A DNA stretch of 52,005 nt from an uncultured Caulobacteraceae bacterium (GCA_903872075.1 CAIQJF010000031.1:1-52005), one strand, 5' to 3'; positions 8,865 to 16,266 are shown, counted from the first letter of the stretch. Notes: a model not told the origin generated them from the letters alone. Numbers and translations: made by a program.

Positions 8865-10088
8865 TCACGCCGTTCTGAGCGCAGAGTCGAGGCCGATCGT
8901 GCTTGAGAGGGCGGCCGAGAGGTCGCCCTTTCGTATGACGGCGATGTCCGAAAGGTGAAGCCAGTCGGCCATCTCCGCGAGCGGCAAGGCCAGCGCGCTG
9001 GCGACGACCGACGGATCCTCGCCGGGTTCAAGATGCGCCGCCTGCACGCGCAAGACGCGCGACGTGCGATCCGCCTTGAGGTCGACCCGTGCGACGATCC
9101 GGTCGCCCATGAGAAACGGCAGCACATAGTAGCCATGTTCGCGCAGATGCGCGGGTGTGTAGATCTCGAGACGGATGCGCGTTCCAAACAGACGCTCCGC
9201 GCGCTCGCGCCGCCAGATCAGGTTGTCGAAGGGCGACAACAGGGCGGTCGCCTCCGCGCGACGCGGGATCGACAAAGACGGAGCCATGAAGGCGGTCTTC
9301 TGCCAGCTTTCCACGGCCACGGGCAGCAGCGCGCCCTCCTCGACCAATTCCGCCAGACGACTGGCGAAACCCGCGACGGGCATGCGGAAGTAGTCTCGCA
9401 GGTCTGCTGACGTCGCTACGCCCATGGCGACGGCGGCGATCCGGATCAACTCTCGCTGGGCCTCGGCCTCGGTGGGGGTCGGGGAGTCCACGACCGAACG
9501 GGGAAGCACGCGATCGGGAAGGTCGTAGACGCGCTCGAACCCCCGCCGCGTTTGTGTTGTCACCAATCCGGCCCAGAACAGCCATTCCATGGCGCGCTTT
9601 CCATGGCTCCAGTTCCACCAGCCCGCCTGCCTCGGGCCCTCGGCGAAATCTCCGCCGCTCAGGGGCCCCTCGGTCTCTATCCGCCGCAGCACCGCGGCGA
9701 CGAAATCGGCGCGTTCGCGGCCAAACCTGGCCAGGCCGCTCCAGAGATCGCCGGCCCGCGCTCGTTCCATCCGCCACCGAAACAGCGGCTGGAGCCCGAC
9801 GGGCATCAGGGACGCCTCGTGACCCCAGTATTCAAACAAGCTTGGCTTTGGTCCCCAGGCCTCGGTGTCGAGAATATCGCGCGCATAGGGGCCGAGGCGG
9901 GAGAACCCCGGCAGATAGTGGCTGCGGGTGAGGACATTCACCGAGTCGATCTGGATCGCGCCGAGGTCATTCACGAGGCGGCGGAATCGGTTCCGATCCG
10001 CCGGCGTGGCCGGGGCCGGACGAAGCAGGCCCTGGGCTTTCAGGGCGATCCGGCGCGCCTGGCGCGCCGACAGCGTGGCGTCAGACAA
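8865..10088 (-). CDS. winged-helix YcaQ/AlkX-type DNA glycosylase
   Basis: A 407-residue protein of the HTH_42 family (YcaQ/AlkX/AlkZ). Family members unhook interstrand crosslinks or remove bulky alkylated bases. The catalytic Q-phi-D motif is present as Gln46-Ile47-Asp48 in LGAIQIDSVNVLTRSHY, close to the N terminus as in E. coli YcaQ. Further family signatures are LFEYWGHEASLMP, NWSHGKRAMEWLFWAG and LSPFDNLIWRRERAERLF. The length matches the family. Its start overlaps the globin stop by 8 bp, implying translational coupling with the upstream globin. Homologues (AlkZ) are known as self-resistance enzymes in azinomycin biosynthesis, but no DNA-alkylating pathway is visible here, so a housekeeping repair role is the default. 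Confidence 0.9.
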   Translation of the reverse strand: MSDATLSARQARRIALKAQGLLRPAPATPADRNRFRRLVNDLGAIQIDSVNVLTRSHYLPGFSRLGPYARDILDTEAWGPKPSLFEYWGHEASLMPVGLQPLFRWRMERARAGDLWSGLARFGRERADFVAAVLRRIETEGPLSGGDFAEGPRQAGWWNWSHGKRAMEWLFWAGLVTTQTRRGFERVYDLPDRVLPRSVVDSPTPTEAEAQRELIRIAAVAMGVATSADLRDYFRMPVAGFASRLAELVEEGALLPVAVESWQKTAFMAPSLSIPRRAEATALLSPFDNLIWRRERAERLFGTRIRLEIYTPAHLREHGYYVLPFLMGDRIVARVDLKADRTSRVLRVQAAHLEPGEDPSVVASALALPLAEMADWLHLSDIAVIRKGDLSAALSSTIGLDSALRTA

Positions 10089-10503
10089 AAGCGGGCTCGA
10101 CCGACTGGACAGGGTGACGGGCGAACCAATCCATCTGCTCCAGCATCGACGACCAGGCGGCGTCCATCTCCGGCGTCCAGGCCGCTGCGGCGGCGTCGCG
10201 AAGCGTGTCCCTGACTACCCCGAAGAACAGACCGAACACCTCGGGTGGTACGCCGTAGCCATCGTGGGTGATGACCTCGCACTGGATCATCTGCGCGGCG
10301 TAGGCGCGCCGATCAATGAAATCGAGGATCATCTCGAACACCCTGGCGAGCATCTCGCCGCGGACGGAACCGTTTGTGTCCCTCACGAACAGCGCCTCCA
10401 TGTCCGGGTGCTCCGAGAATAATCGCGCATAGACCTTCCGCGTCAGGTCGCCACCGATTTCCGCGGCGATTTCGAGGGATTCCTCTATCAAGCTGGTGTC
10501 CAT
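10081..10503 (-). CDS. single-domain globin
   Basis: A 140-residue globin-fold protein resembling the haem domain of flavohaemoglobins and related single-domain globins, without the FAD/NAD reductase part. The likely proximal haem ligand is His80 in the segment ITHDGYGVPPEVFGLFFGVV, which aligns with the HxxLGI-type F-helix of flavohaemoglobins. The late motif AAWTPEMDAAWSSML corresponds to the conserved H-helix start AWTPExxxAW. The distal E7 region (SVRGEMLARVFEMI) lacks the usual Gln, so ligand binding may differ. It is the first gene of a two-gene minus-strand unit with the DNA glycosylase (8 bp overlap) and is divergent from the radical SAM gene. Gas or nitric oxide binding, or simple oxygen sensing, are possible. 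Confidence 0.8.
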   Translation of the reverse strand: MDTSLIEESLEIAAEIGGDLTRKVYARLFSEHPDMEALFVRDTNGSVRGEMLARVFEMILDFIDRRAYAAQMIQCEVITHDGYGVPPEVFGLFFGVVRDTLRDAAAAAWTPEMDAAWSSMLEQMDWFARHPVQSVEPAFV

Positions 10504-10658
10504 GGCCCATATCTCCCCATCTCGCTCGATTTAATCACCGTGCCGGGGGGGGCTGTCTTCAGCGTCGCGGCAAAGTCCGACCTTAAACCAAAGAGTCCTG
10601 ACACAATCCCAAAATGTATTTGGCGCGGAGGCGCCCGGACCGATAAAGAGTAATCTCG
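10504..10658. promoter_or_regulatory. divergent promoter region, globin / radical SAM
   Basis: This 155 bp region lies between two divergent starts and should contain the promoters of both the globin-glycosylase unit and the radical SAM-peptide unit. It holds an eight-G run and, from about 10575, a more AT-rich stretch. No confident -35/-10 pair or operator could be assigned on either strand. Confidence 0.4.
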
Positions 10659-12686
10659 TTGTCGTTTCAACCGATCGAAGAGCCGCAGGGGTTTCAGGTG
10701 AGTGAGAGGCGTGTCGAAGTGGCGCTGGTGCAGATGCCCTTCGCGGCCACAACCTGGCCGTCGCTGGGCCTGGGGTTGCTGAAGGCCGCGCTGACGCGGT
10801 CTGGCGTCCCCAGCCGCGTCATCTATCTCAACACGAAATTTTCGGACCGGGTGGGGGTCGACGCCTATCAGGCCATGTCCGACGGAGCGCCGGACAACAC
10901 CGATCTGCTCGCCGAGTGGGTGTTCACGCGCGCCCTTTGGGACGATCTGGCCACCTCGGATGAGGTCTATTTCCGCAATGTCGTCACCGGTCCGGAAGCG
11001 GCGCGGCGAAAGAACCTGGATGAGCCGAAAATCCTCGAGGCATGGAACAAGGCCTTCCACTGCCGCGAGTCGGTCGAGGCGTTTCTTGAGGCCTGCCTCG
11101 CCGAACACGACTGGGCCGCCCATCGGATCGTCGGTTTCACCTCCGTCTTCCAGCAGCACGTGGCGTCTCTGGCCCTCGCCCGTCGTCTGAAGGCGCGCTA
11201 CCCGCACCTGCAGATCATTTTCGGCGGCGCGAACTGCGAAGGGCCCATGGGGCTGGCGACCCTGCGCGCCTTTCCCTTTGTGGACGCCGTCTGCATCGGC
11301 GAGGGTGACACCGCCTTTCCAGCCTATGTGGCCGACGTGCTGGCCGGTTCGGCGCACGCGCCGACGAATATTATCACGCGAGACGCCCTTGCGGCCCTGG
11401 ACCGGGAAAATGAAGCGCCGGCAAGCGAGCCGACCGTGGACATGGACGCCTTGCCGATCCCCGACTTCGATGAATTCTTCGCCGAGTTTGAGGGGCGCGG
11501 AGCCGACGCGCTGCGACCTTTGCGGCTGATTTTCGAGACCTCCCGCGGTTGTTGGTGGGGCCAAAAGAATCATTGCACCTTCTGTGGTCTGAACGGCGCC
11601 TCGATGGCGTTCCGCTACAAGTCACCCGAGCGGGCGATTACTGAAATCCAGTCGTTGCTCGGAAGGTATGGCCGTTTCACTGAGCATTTTTTCGCGTCAG
11701 ACAACATCATACCTTTTAAGTACTTCGATGATTTTTTGCCCCGTGTCATTGAACTTGATATGAAGCTATCGCTGTTTTACGAAACAAAGGCGAATCTCAA
11801 GAAAGACCAGCTTGTCGCCTATCGAGATGCCGGTATGGTGGAGATCCAGCCTGGAATTGAAAGCCTCGATACCGATATACTGCGAATTATGCGCAAGGGT
11901 GTCTCAGGAATTCAAAATATTCAGTTACTAAAGTGGTGCAAAGAGCTCGGCATATACCCATTTTGGAACTACCTGTTCGGATTTCCTGGGGAGAGACCCG
12001 ATTCCTATGACGAAATCGCTGCTGAAATCGGCCATTTAAGTCATTTGGATCCACCTTGTGCGTCGGGGCAATTGAGATTCGACCGATTCAGTCCCTATGT
12101 CTCAACGCCCGACAAATTCGGTATTGAGGACTTGTCCCCGTATCCGGCCTATCGATTTATCTATCCCGGTCTGGAAGAGGCCGATATTCGGCAGATCGCC
12201 TACTATTTCACGGGTTCCTATGAAAACCGTGACGGCGTAGGCGTCTATACGGCGAATCTGCAGCGGGAAATCGAGACGTGGCGGCGAGAGGGATCGCAGA
12301 GCCTTCTGGCGCATGTCGATGACGGCGCGGAGATGCTTATATTCGATACCCGTCCTCTCGACGGGCCCCGGACAATCGCTCTTACCGGCTTATTCCGGAA
12401 GGTAATGTTGTGGGCGGATGGGATTATAACCCCGGCCCAGATGCCCACGGACGATGCCGAGGCCTCCGGTTTGACGGATGTCATAGCGCGTTTACGGGAA
12501 TTGGGATTGATCTGTGTCGAAGGAGAGCGATTGCTGTCGTTATCCGTCCCTCTGGAGTCGGTGGTGACACCGGCGCCGGAGGCATTGACGAGGATGCGCG
12601 AGTTGCTAATAGAAGACGATGGAAATGATCCAGCGAGAGATGGGTTTGTACTAAATCAGTCCCGTGTCGTAAAATTAGAATTTTAA
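10659..12686 (+). CDS. B12-binding radical SAM RiPP maturation enzyme
   Basis: A 675-residue cobalamin-dependent-type radical SAM protein resembling 'RiPP maturation radical SAM protein 1' (TIGR03975). The N-terminal B12-binding-like domain (about 18-240) includes VEVALVQMPF, IVGFTSVFQQHVASLALAR, IIFGGANCEG and VCIGEGDTAFP; no DxHxxG motif is seen. The radical SAM core (about 285-480) has iron-sulphur cysteines Cys298, Cys306 and Cys309 in RGCWWGQKNHCTFCGLNG, a CX7CX2C spacing, followed by MAFRYKSPERAITEI and EIQPGIESLD. A winged-helix-like C-terminal region follows. It probably modifies the peptide encoded 16 bp downstream, for example by C-methylation (inference). TTG is used as start; a GTG at 10698 preceded by AGGGG is an alternative. 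G+C falls sharply after about 11640. Confidence 0.88.
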   Translation: MSFQPIEEPQGFQVSERRVEVALVQMPFAATTWPSLGLGLLKAALTRSGVPSRVIYLNTKFSDRVGVDAYQAMSDGAPDNTDLLAEWVFTRALWDDLATSDEVYFRNVVTGPEAARRKNLDEPKILEAWNKAFHCRESVEAFLEACLAEHDWAAHRIVGFTSVFQQHVASLALARRLKARYPHLQIIFGGANCEGPMGLATLRAFPFVDAVCIGEGDTAFPAYVADVLAGSAHAPTNIITRDALAALDRENEAPASEPTVDMDALPIPDFDEFFAEFEGRGADALRPLRLIFETSRGCWWGQKNHCTFCGLNGASMAFRYKSPERAITEIQSLLGRYGRFTEHFFASDNIIPFKYFDDFLPRVIELDMKLSLFYETKANLKKDQLVAYRDAGMVEIQPGIESLDTDILRIMRKGVSGIQNIQLLKWCKELGIYPFWNYLFGFPGERPDSYDEIAAEIGHLSHLDPPCASGQLRFDRFSPYVSTPDKFGIEDLSPYPAYRFIYPGLEEADIRQIAYYFTGSYENRDGVGVYTANLQREIETWRREGSQSLLAHVDDGAEMLIFDTRPLDGPRTIALTGLFRKVMLWADGIITPAQMPTDDAEASGLTDVIARLRELGLICVEGERLLSLSVPLESVVTPAPEALTRMRELLIEDDGNDPARDGFVLNQSRVVKLEF

Positions 12687-12691
12687 CCACT

Positions 12692-12696
12692 AGGAG
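12692..12696 (+). promoter_or_regulatory. strong Shine-Dalgarno of the precursor peptide gene
   Basis: AGGAG lies 6 bases before the ATG of the 56-codon gene and only a few bases after the radical SAM stop codon. It is among the best ribosome binding sites in the window and is the main evidence that the short frame is translated, probably at a higher level than the enzyme upstream. Confidence 0.75.
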
Positions 12697-12702
12697 TAAC
12701 CT

Positions 12703-12873
12703 ATGAATACCAACACTGTTGCCACTGAAAAGACGGTCATCAGCCAGACCAGTAATGGCGGCATTCGGGTGAAGTCCCCGGCGCTCGCGAACGTAATGTC
12801 CGCCACCAGCCAGGGCGCGCCGACGAAAGGTCACACCAACCGCCCCGCGCCGCTGATGGTGCCTGGCGTCTAG
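12703..12873 (+). CDS. putative RiPP precursor peptide (56 aa)
   Basis: A 56-residue open frame, ATG to TAG, directly downstream of the radical SAM enzyme (16 bp gap) with an AGGAG site 6 bases upstream. The N-terminal part is Thr/Val rich (begins MNTNTVATEKTVISQ) and has the only acidic residue, Glu9, as expected for a leader. A Gly-Gly pair occurs at 19-20. The C-terminal half is rich in Ser, Ala, Thr, Gly and Pro and ends in NRPAPLMVPGV, with Pro at 26, 40, 48, 50 and 54. There is no Cys, Phe, Tyr, Trp or Asp; basic residues are Lys10, Arg22, Lys24, Lys42, His44 and Arg47. I recognise no named precursor family. The substrate role is inferred from position, size and the neighbour enzyme. 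The leader/core boundary is unknown; after Gly20 or near residues 37-47 are guesses. Confidence 0.75.
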   Translation: MNTNTVATEKTVISQTSNGGIRVKSPALANVMSATSQGAPTKGHTNRPAPLMVPGV

Positions 12874-12891
12874 TCCACGCCCTTTCAGCCG

Positions 12892-12926
12892 GACGGAGCG
12901 CGGCCGCAAAGAGGACGCGCTCCGTC
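12892..12926 (+). terminator. perfect 11 bp hairpin after the peptide gene
   Basis: GACGGAGCGCG (12892-12902) pairs perfectly with CGCGCTCCGTC (12916-12926) around a 13-base loop, 18 bp after the peptide stop codon. No T-tract follows, so it is either a T-poor terminator or a stabilising/attenuating 3' structure. It separates the peptide gene from the M13 peptidase gene. Confidence 0.5.
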
Positions 12927-13008
12927 TGATGAACGAAATTTAACGCGCCAGAGAGCCGCCGAGGGTGCAGACCGTCACGTCGTGGCGCCACCTGATCGGA
13001 ATCAACTC

Positions 13009-15066
13009 ATGCGTGTCCCCGTTCGCGGCGTTGCAGCCGCTGCTTTGCTGGCCTCCAGCGCCATCGTTCCTGCCATTGCCCTAGCGGCGTCTTCGGCGCA
13101 TGCCGACGCAGCGCGACCGCAGTTTGGCGCCTGGGGGTTTGATCTCGCGGGACGTGACCTTTCCACAACGCCCGGCGCGGATTTCTTCCAGTATGCGAAC
13201 GGATCCTACCTCAAGACTCTGGTCATTCCGTCCGATCGCGCCCGCTACGGCTCGTTCGATGCGCTGACCGAACTGTCGGCCCAACGTTTGCACGATCTCC
13301 TGGAGGCGGCCGCCGGCAAGGCTTCGGCCACGGGCGAGGAGGCTAAGGTCGGCGCCTTCTACCGCGCTTACATGGACGAAGCGCGGATTGAAGCCTTGGA
13401 CGCCAGGCCGCTGGCCGGAGACCTCGCCGCCATCGCCGGGGCGACCGACCGAACCACCCTGGCCATGCAGATGGGGCGCGGCAACGCCAGCTTCTTCGGC
13501 GGCCTTTTCGGCGTCGGGATCATCAACGACTTCAAGGCGCCGGATCACTATGCGATCTACCTCGGCCAGGCCGGACTCGGCATGCCCGATCGCGACTATT
13601 ACTTAAAATCGGAGTTCGCCCCGCAGAAGGCGAAATATGAGGCCTACGTCGCCCAGACCCTGAAGGCCGTGAATTGGCCCGACGCAGATGAGGCCGCCAA
13701 GGCGGTGGTGGCGTTCGAGACCGCGGTGGCCGATGCGAGCTGGTCCAAGGTCGAGCAGCGCGATCCGGTCAAAGGCTACAACCCGATGGCTCCGGCGGAA
13801 CTCGCCGCGCTGGCCCCGGGGTTCCCCTGGGGCCCGTATCTTGCCGCCGCCGACCTCGGCGACCCCGCCAAGGTTGTGGTGGCCGAAAAGAGCGCTTTCC
13901 CCAAGCTCGCCGCGCTCTATGCCGCAACACCGTTGAACACCCTCAAGGCGTGGCAGGCCTTCACCCTGGTGGACGACGCCGCGCCCTATCTTTCGAAACG
14001 CTTCGCCGACGCCAATTTCGAATTTCACAAGAAGACCCTCTCAGGTCAGCCCGCGCAGAAGCCACGCTGGAAGCGCGCGGCGGAGATCCTTGACGCCCAG
14101 GTCGGGGAGGCGGTTGGCAAGGTCTATGTGGCCAAGTACTTCCCGCCCGAGTCCAAGGCGAAAATGGAGGCTCTGATCGGCGACCTCCGGATCGCGCTCG
14201 CCGCCCGAATCGGCAAGCTCGAATGGATGAGTCCCGCGACGAAGGCCAAAGCGCTGGAGAAGCTCTCCAAACTGTCCGTGAAGGTGGGCTACCCTGCGAC
14301 CTGGCGTGACTACGGGTCTCTCTCGCTCAATGCCGAAGACCTTTATGGCGACGTCATGCGGGCCTCGGCGTTCGAATGGGCCCGCCAGGTCAAACGGCTC
14401 GCCGGTCCGGTGGATCGCGGTGAATGGGGGATGACCCCGCAGACCGTGAACGCCTACTACAACCCGCTCCAGAACGAGATCGTCTTCCCAGCGGCCATCC
14501 TGCAACCGCCGTTCTTCGATCCGGCCGCCGACCCGGCCGTGAACTACGGCGGCGTGGGCGGGGTGATCGGCCACGAGATGACCCACGGCTTTGACGATCA
14601 GGGCCGGCAGTTCGATGGAACCGGCGCTCTGGCCGATTGGTGGGCGCCTGAGGATGCGGCCAAGTTTGTCGCCCAGACAAAGCGTCTCGGCGCGCAATAT
14701 TCGGCGTTCGAGCCGCTTCCCGGCGCGCACGTCAACGGCGATCTCACCATGGGCGAGAACATTGCCGACCTCGGCGGCCTGTTGATCGCGCTTGACGCCT
14801 ATCACGTGTCGCTGAAGGGAAAGCCAGCGCCGGTGCTTGACGCAGTCACGGGCGATCAAAGGTTCTTCCTGGGCGCCGCGCAGGTGTGGCGCTCCGCGAT
14901 CCGCGATGACGATCAACGGCGCCGCTTGTCGGTCGATCCGCATTCGCCGGCCCACTTCCGTTCGAACGGGCCGGTGCGCAACATCGATGCCTGGTACGCA
15001 GCGTTCGGCGTCAAGCCCACCGACGCCTCATTCCTGCCGCCCGACCAGCGTGTCCGAATCTGGTGA
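13009..15066 (+). CDS. secreted M13 (neprilysin/PepO-like) zinc metallopeptidase
   Basis: A 685-residue M13-family peptidase. An N-terminal signal peptide is visible (hydrophobic core GVAAAALLASSAIVPAIALA, likely cleavage after the Ala-rich SSAHA around residue 32), so the enzyme is periplasmic or surface-exposed. The M13 N-terminal domain has the family motif DFFQYANGSYL. The zinc site is HEMTH at 522-526 (catalytic Glu523), with the third ligand Glu583 in GENIADLGG. Other family motifs are NAYYNPLQNEIVFPAAILQPPFF (split as NAYYNP and EIVFPA) and the C-terminal VRNIDAWYAAFGV. I chose the ATG at the signal peptide; a GTG nine codons earlier is open but would spoil the signal. M13 enzymes cleave short peptides. 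Processing or degradation of the neighbouring peptide is possible, but such genes are common on their own. Confidence 0.95.
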   Translation: MRVPVRGVAAAALLASSAIVPAIALAASSAHADAARPQFGAWGFDLAGRDLSTTPGADFFQYANGSYLKTLVIPSDRARYGSFDALTELSAQRLHDLLEAAAGKASATGEEAKVGAFYRAYMDEARIEALDARPLAGDLAAIAGATDRTTLAMQMGRGNASFFGGLFGVGIINDFKAPDHYAIYLGQAGLGMPDRDYYLKSEFAPQKAKYEAYVAQTLKAVNWPDADEAAKAVVAFETAVADASWSKVEQRDPVKGYNPMAPAELAALAPGFPWGPYLAAADLGDPAKVVVAEKSAFPKLAALYAATPLNTLKAWQAFTLVDDAAPYLSKRFADANFEFHKKTLSGQPAQKPRWKRAAEILDAQVGEAVGKVYVAKYFPPESKAKMEALIGDLRIALAARIGKLEWMSPATKAKALEKLSKLSVKVGYPATWRDYGSLSLNAEDLYGDVMRASAFEWARQVKRLAGPVDRGEWGMTPQTVNAYYNPLQNEIVFPAAILQPPFFDPAADPAVNYGGVGGVIGHEMTHGFDDQGRQFDGTGALADWWAPEDAAKFVAQTKRLGAQYSAFEPLPGAHVNGDLTMGENIADLGGLLIALDAYHVSLKGKPAPVLDAVTGDQRFFLGAAQVWRSAIRDDDQRRRLSVDPHSPAHFRSNGPVRNIDAWYAAFGVKPTDASFLPPDQRVRIW

Positions 15067-15071
15067 GCATG

Positions 15072-15103
15072 AAAAAACCCGTCGCGGACGGCTCCGCGAC
15101 GGG
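15072..15103 (-). terminator. rho-independent terminator, minus strand
   Basis: Read on the minus strand, an 11 bp perfect stem (CCCGTCGCGGA/TCCGCGACGGG, 15078-15103) with a 4-base loop is followed directly by six T residues (15077 down to 15072). This is a textbook intrinsic terminator for transcripts coming from the hisG side. On the plus strand the same hairpin lies 11 bp after the M13 peptidase stop and may also help end that transcript, although no T-tract follows there. Confidence 0.85.
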
Positions 15104-15204
15104 TTCCCGATGCTTGCCGCACCGTTCTTTTTAGAGGGCGTTTCCTCCCCGAAACGCCGGAGACCCCAGGTCTTGTAAGCTCGACCTTTAGTTTCTCTCC
15201 TCGT
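15072..15204 (-). ncRNA. candidate structured small RNA (or hisG 3' UTR)
   Basis: The 190 bp between the hisG stop and the minus-strand terminator have no convincing gene but hold ordered secondary structure. There is a perfect 8 bp hairpin GGCGTTTC/GAAACGCC (15137-15158) with a purine loop GGGGAG on the minus strand, a 5 bp hairpin AGACC/GGTCT (15161-15173), and the terminator stem with T6. Upstream is a TTGACG box (15234-15229) and, 16 bases on, GCTTTG, loosely resembling the Caulobacter housekeeping promoter; this would start an RNA near 15204, about 130 nt long. An alternative is that the whole region is just the 3' UTR of the histidine operon. No known RNA family was recognised. Confidence 0.35.
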
Positions 15205-15291
15205 CACAAAGCGGTAATAAAACCCCCGCGTCAAGGGGACAGCCGCCGACTTGGGGCATGATTTTCTATCCGAAGGCCGGATCAGGTGGAT

Positions 15292-16266
15292 TTAACCCCC
15301 TGCCCGGTCGCGCTTCGCCACCGCAGCGGTAAGAGCGTCCGCAGCGGGGCTGGAGGGCTGAAAGACATAATTGGGTTGGGACACGATCACGGGACCGACC
15401 CCCGCCTCGGCCAGGGCCGCGGTGGCGGCGAACAGGGCCTTACGGGGCACAAGCGCACCGGTATCGCTCACCGTGTCCCCAGCGGCGCCGGCCACATCCA
15501 TCGCAACCCGCGCCGCGCCGGAAAAGGACGCAGGCCAGGCCAGGCTAGCGACCCCACGCCCGCGCGCCCTGGCTTCGAAAATGGTCAACAGTCGCCGGCA
15601 GGTGGCGAGTTGTTCGGTGGTCCAAGCGGCGCCGAGGCCCGACGCCAGATGGGCCTGGCTTCGCAGGATAAGGCCATCGGACAGAATCTTCAGGCCATTG
15701 GCCTCCAGCGTGGCGCCGGTGGTGGTGATGTCGACCACCAGTTCCGCCGTGCCGGCCGCCGGCGCGCCCTCGGTGGCGCCGCCCGATTCCGCCAGACGAT
15801 AGTCGGCGATGCCGTGACGGGCGAAGAAAGCCCGGGTCTGGGAGAGGTATTTGGTCGCCACCCGAAGGCGGCGGCCGGTGCGCGCCAGATAGAGGTGAGC
15901 GACATCGTCGACGTCGGCCATCGTGTCCACATCGACCCAACTCTTGGGGGCCGCCACAATCAGATCCGCCCGTCCGAAGCCGAGCGCGGCCAGAAGCAGA
16001 ACGCGATCGTCGACACCCTCGCCGGTTTCCCGGAGCAGATCCTCGCCGGTCACGCCCAGATGAACATCGCCAGCGTTGAGCAATCCCGCGATGTCGCCCG
16101 CCGAGGCCAGCCTGACCTGCACGTCGTCGAAGCCTTCCAGCGCGGCGGCATATCCGCGCGCGCCCCCGACAACCTTAAGCCCAAGCCCGCAGTCGCCGAG
16201 CCAGGATTCCACCTGCTCCTTCAAGCGGCCCTTCGATGGAATGGCCAATATCAGCGGCGCGCTCAT
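15292..16266 (-). CDS. hisG: ATP phosphoribosyltransferase catalytic subunit
   Basis: A 324-residue HisG, which catalyses the first step of histidine biosynthesis (ATP + PRPP to phosphoribosyl-ATP). The N terminus LILAIPSKGRLKEQ is the family signature, followed by GVTGEDLL and the PRPP-binding region ELVVDITTTGATLEANGL. It is longer than the short HisG proteins (about 200-230 residues) that normally depend on HisZ, and carries an extra C-terminal segment of about 90 residues that looks only partly like the ACT-type HisG_C domain (LAEAGVGPVIVSQPNYVF). The ATG is fixed by its ATGA overlap with the hisZ stop. It is the last gene of hisS-hisZ-hisG. Confidence 0.95.
   Translation of the reverse strand: MSAPLILAIPSKGRLKEQVESWLGDCGLGLKVVGGARGYAAALEGFDDVQVRLASAGDIAGLLNAGDVHLGVTGEDLLRETGEGVDDRVLLLAALGFGRADLIVAAPKSWVDVDTMADVDDVAHLYLARTGRRLRVATKYLSQTRAFFARHGIADYRLAESGGATEGAPAAGTAELVVDITTTGATLEANGLKILSDGLILRSQAHLASGLGAAWTTEQLATCRRLLTIFEARARGRGVASLAWPASFSGAARVAMDVAGAAGDTVSDTGALVPRKALFAATAALAEAGVGPVIVSQPNYVFQPSSPAADALTAAVAKRDRAGG

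Noticed and set aside
8650..8868. 72-codon minus-strand frame in the gene-free region before the response regulator
   Set aside because: No ribosome binding site or family similarity, and codon use unlike real genes here; treated as promoter DNA.
15028..15234. 68-codon minus-strand frame over the terminator and candidate RNA
   Set aside because: It runs through the terminator stem into the M13 gene and lacks coding character; secondary structure explains the region better.
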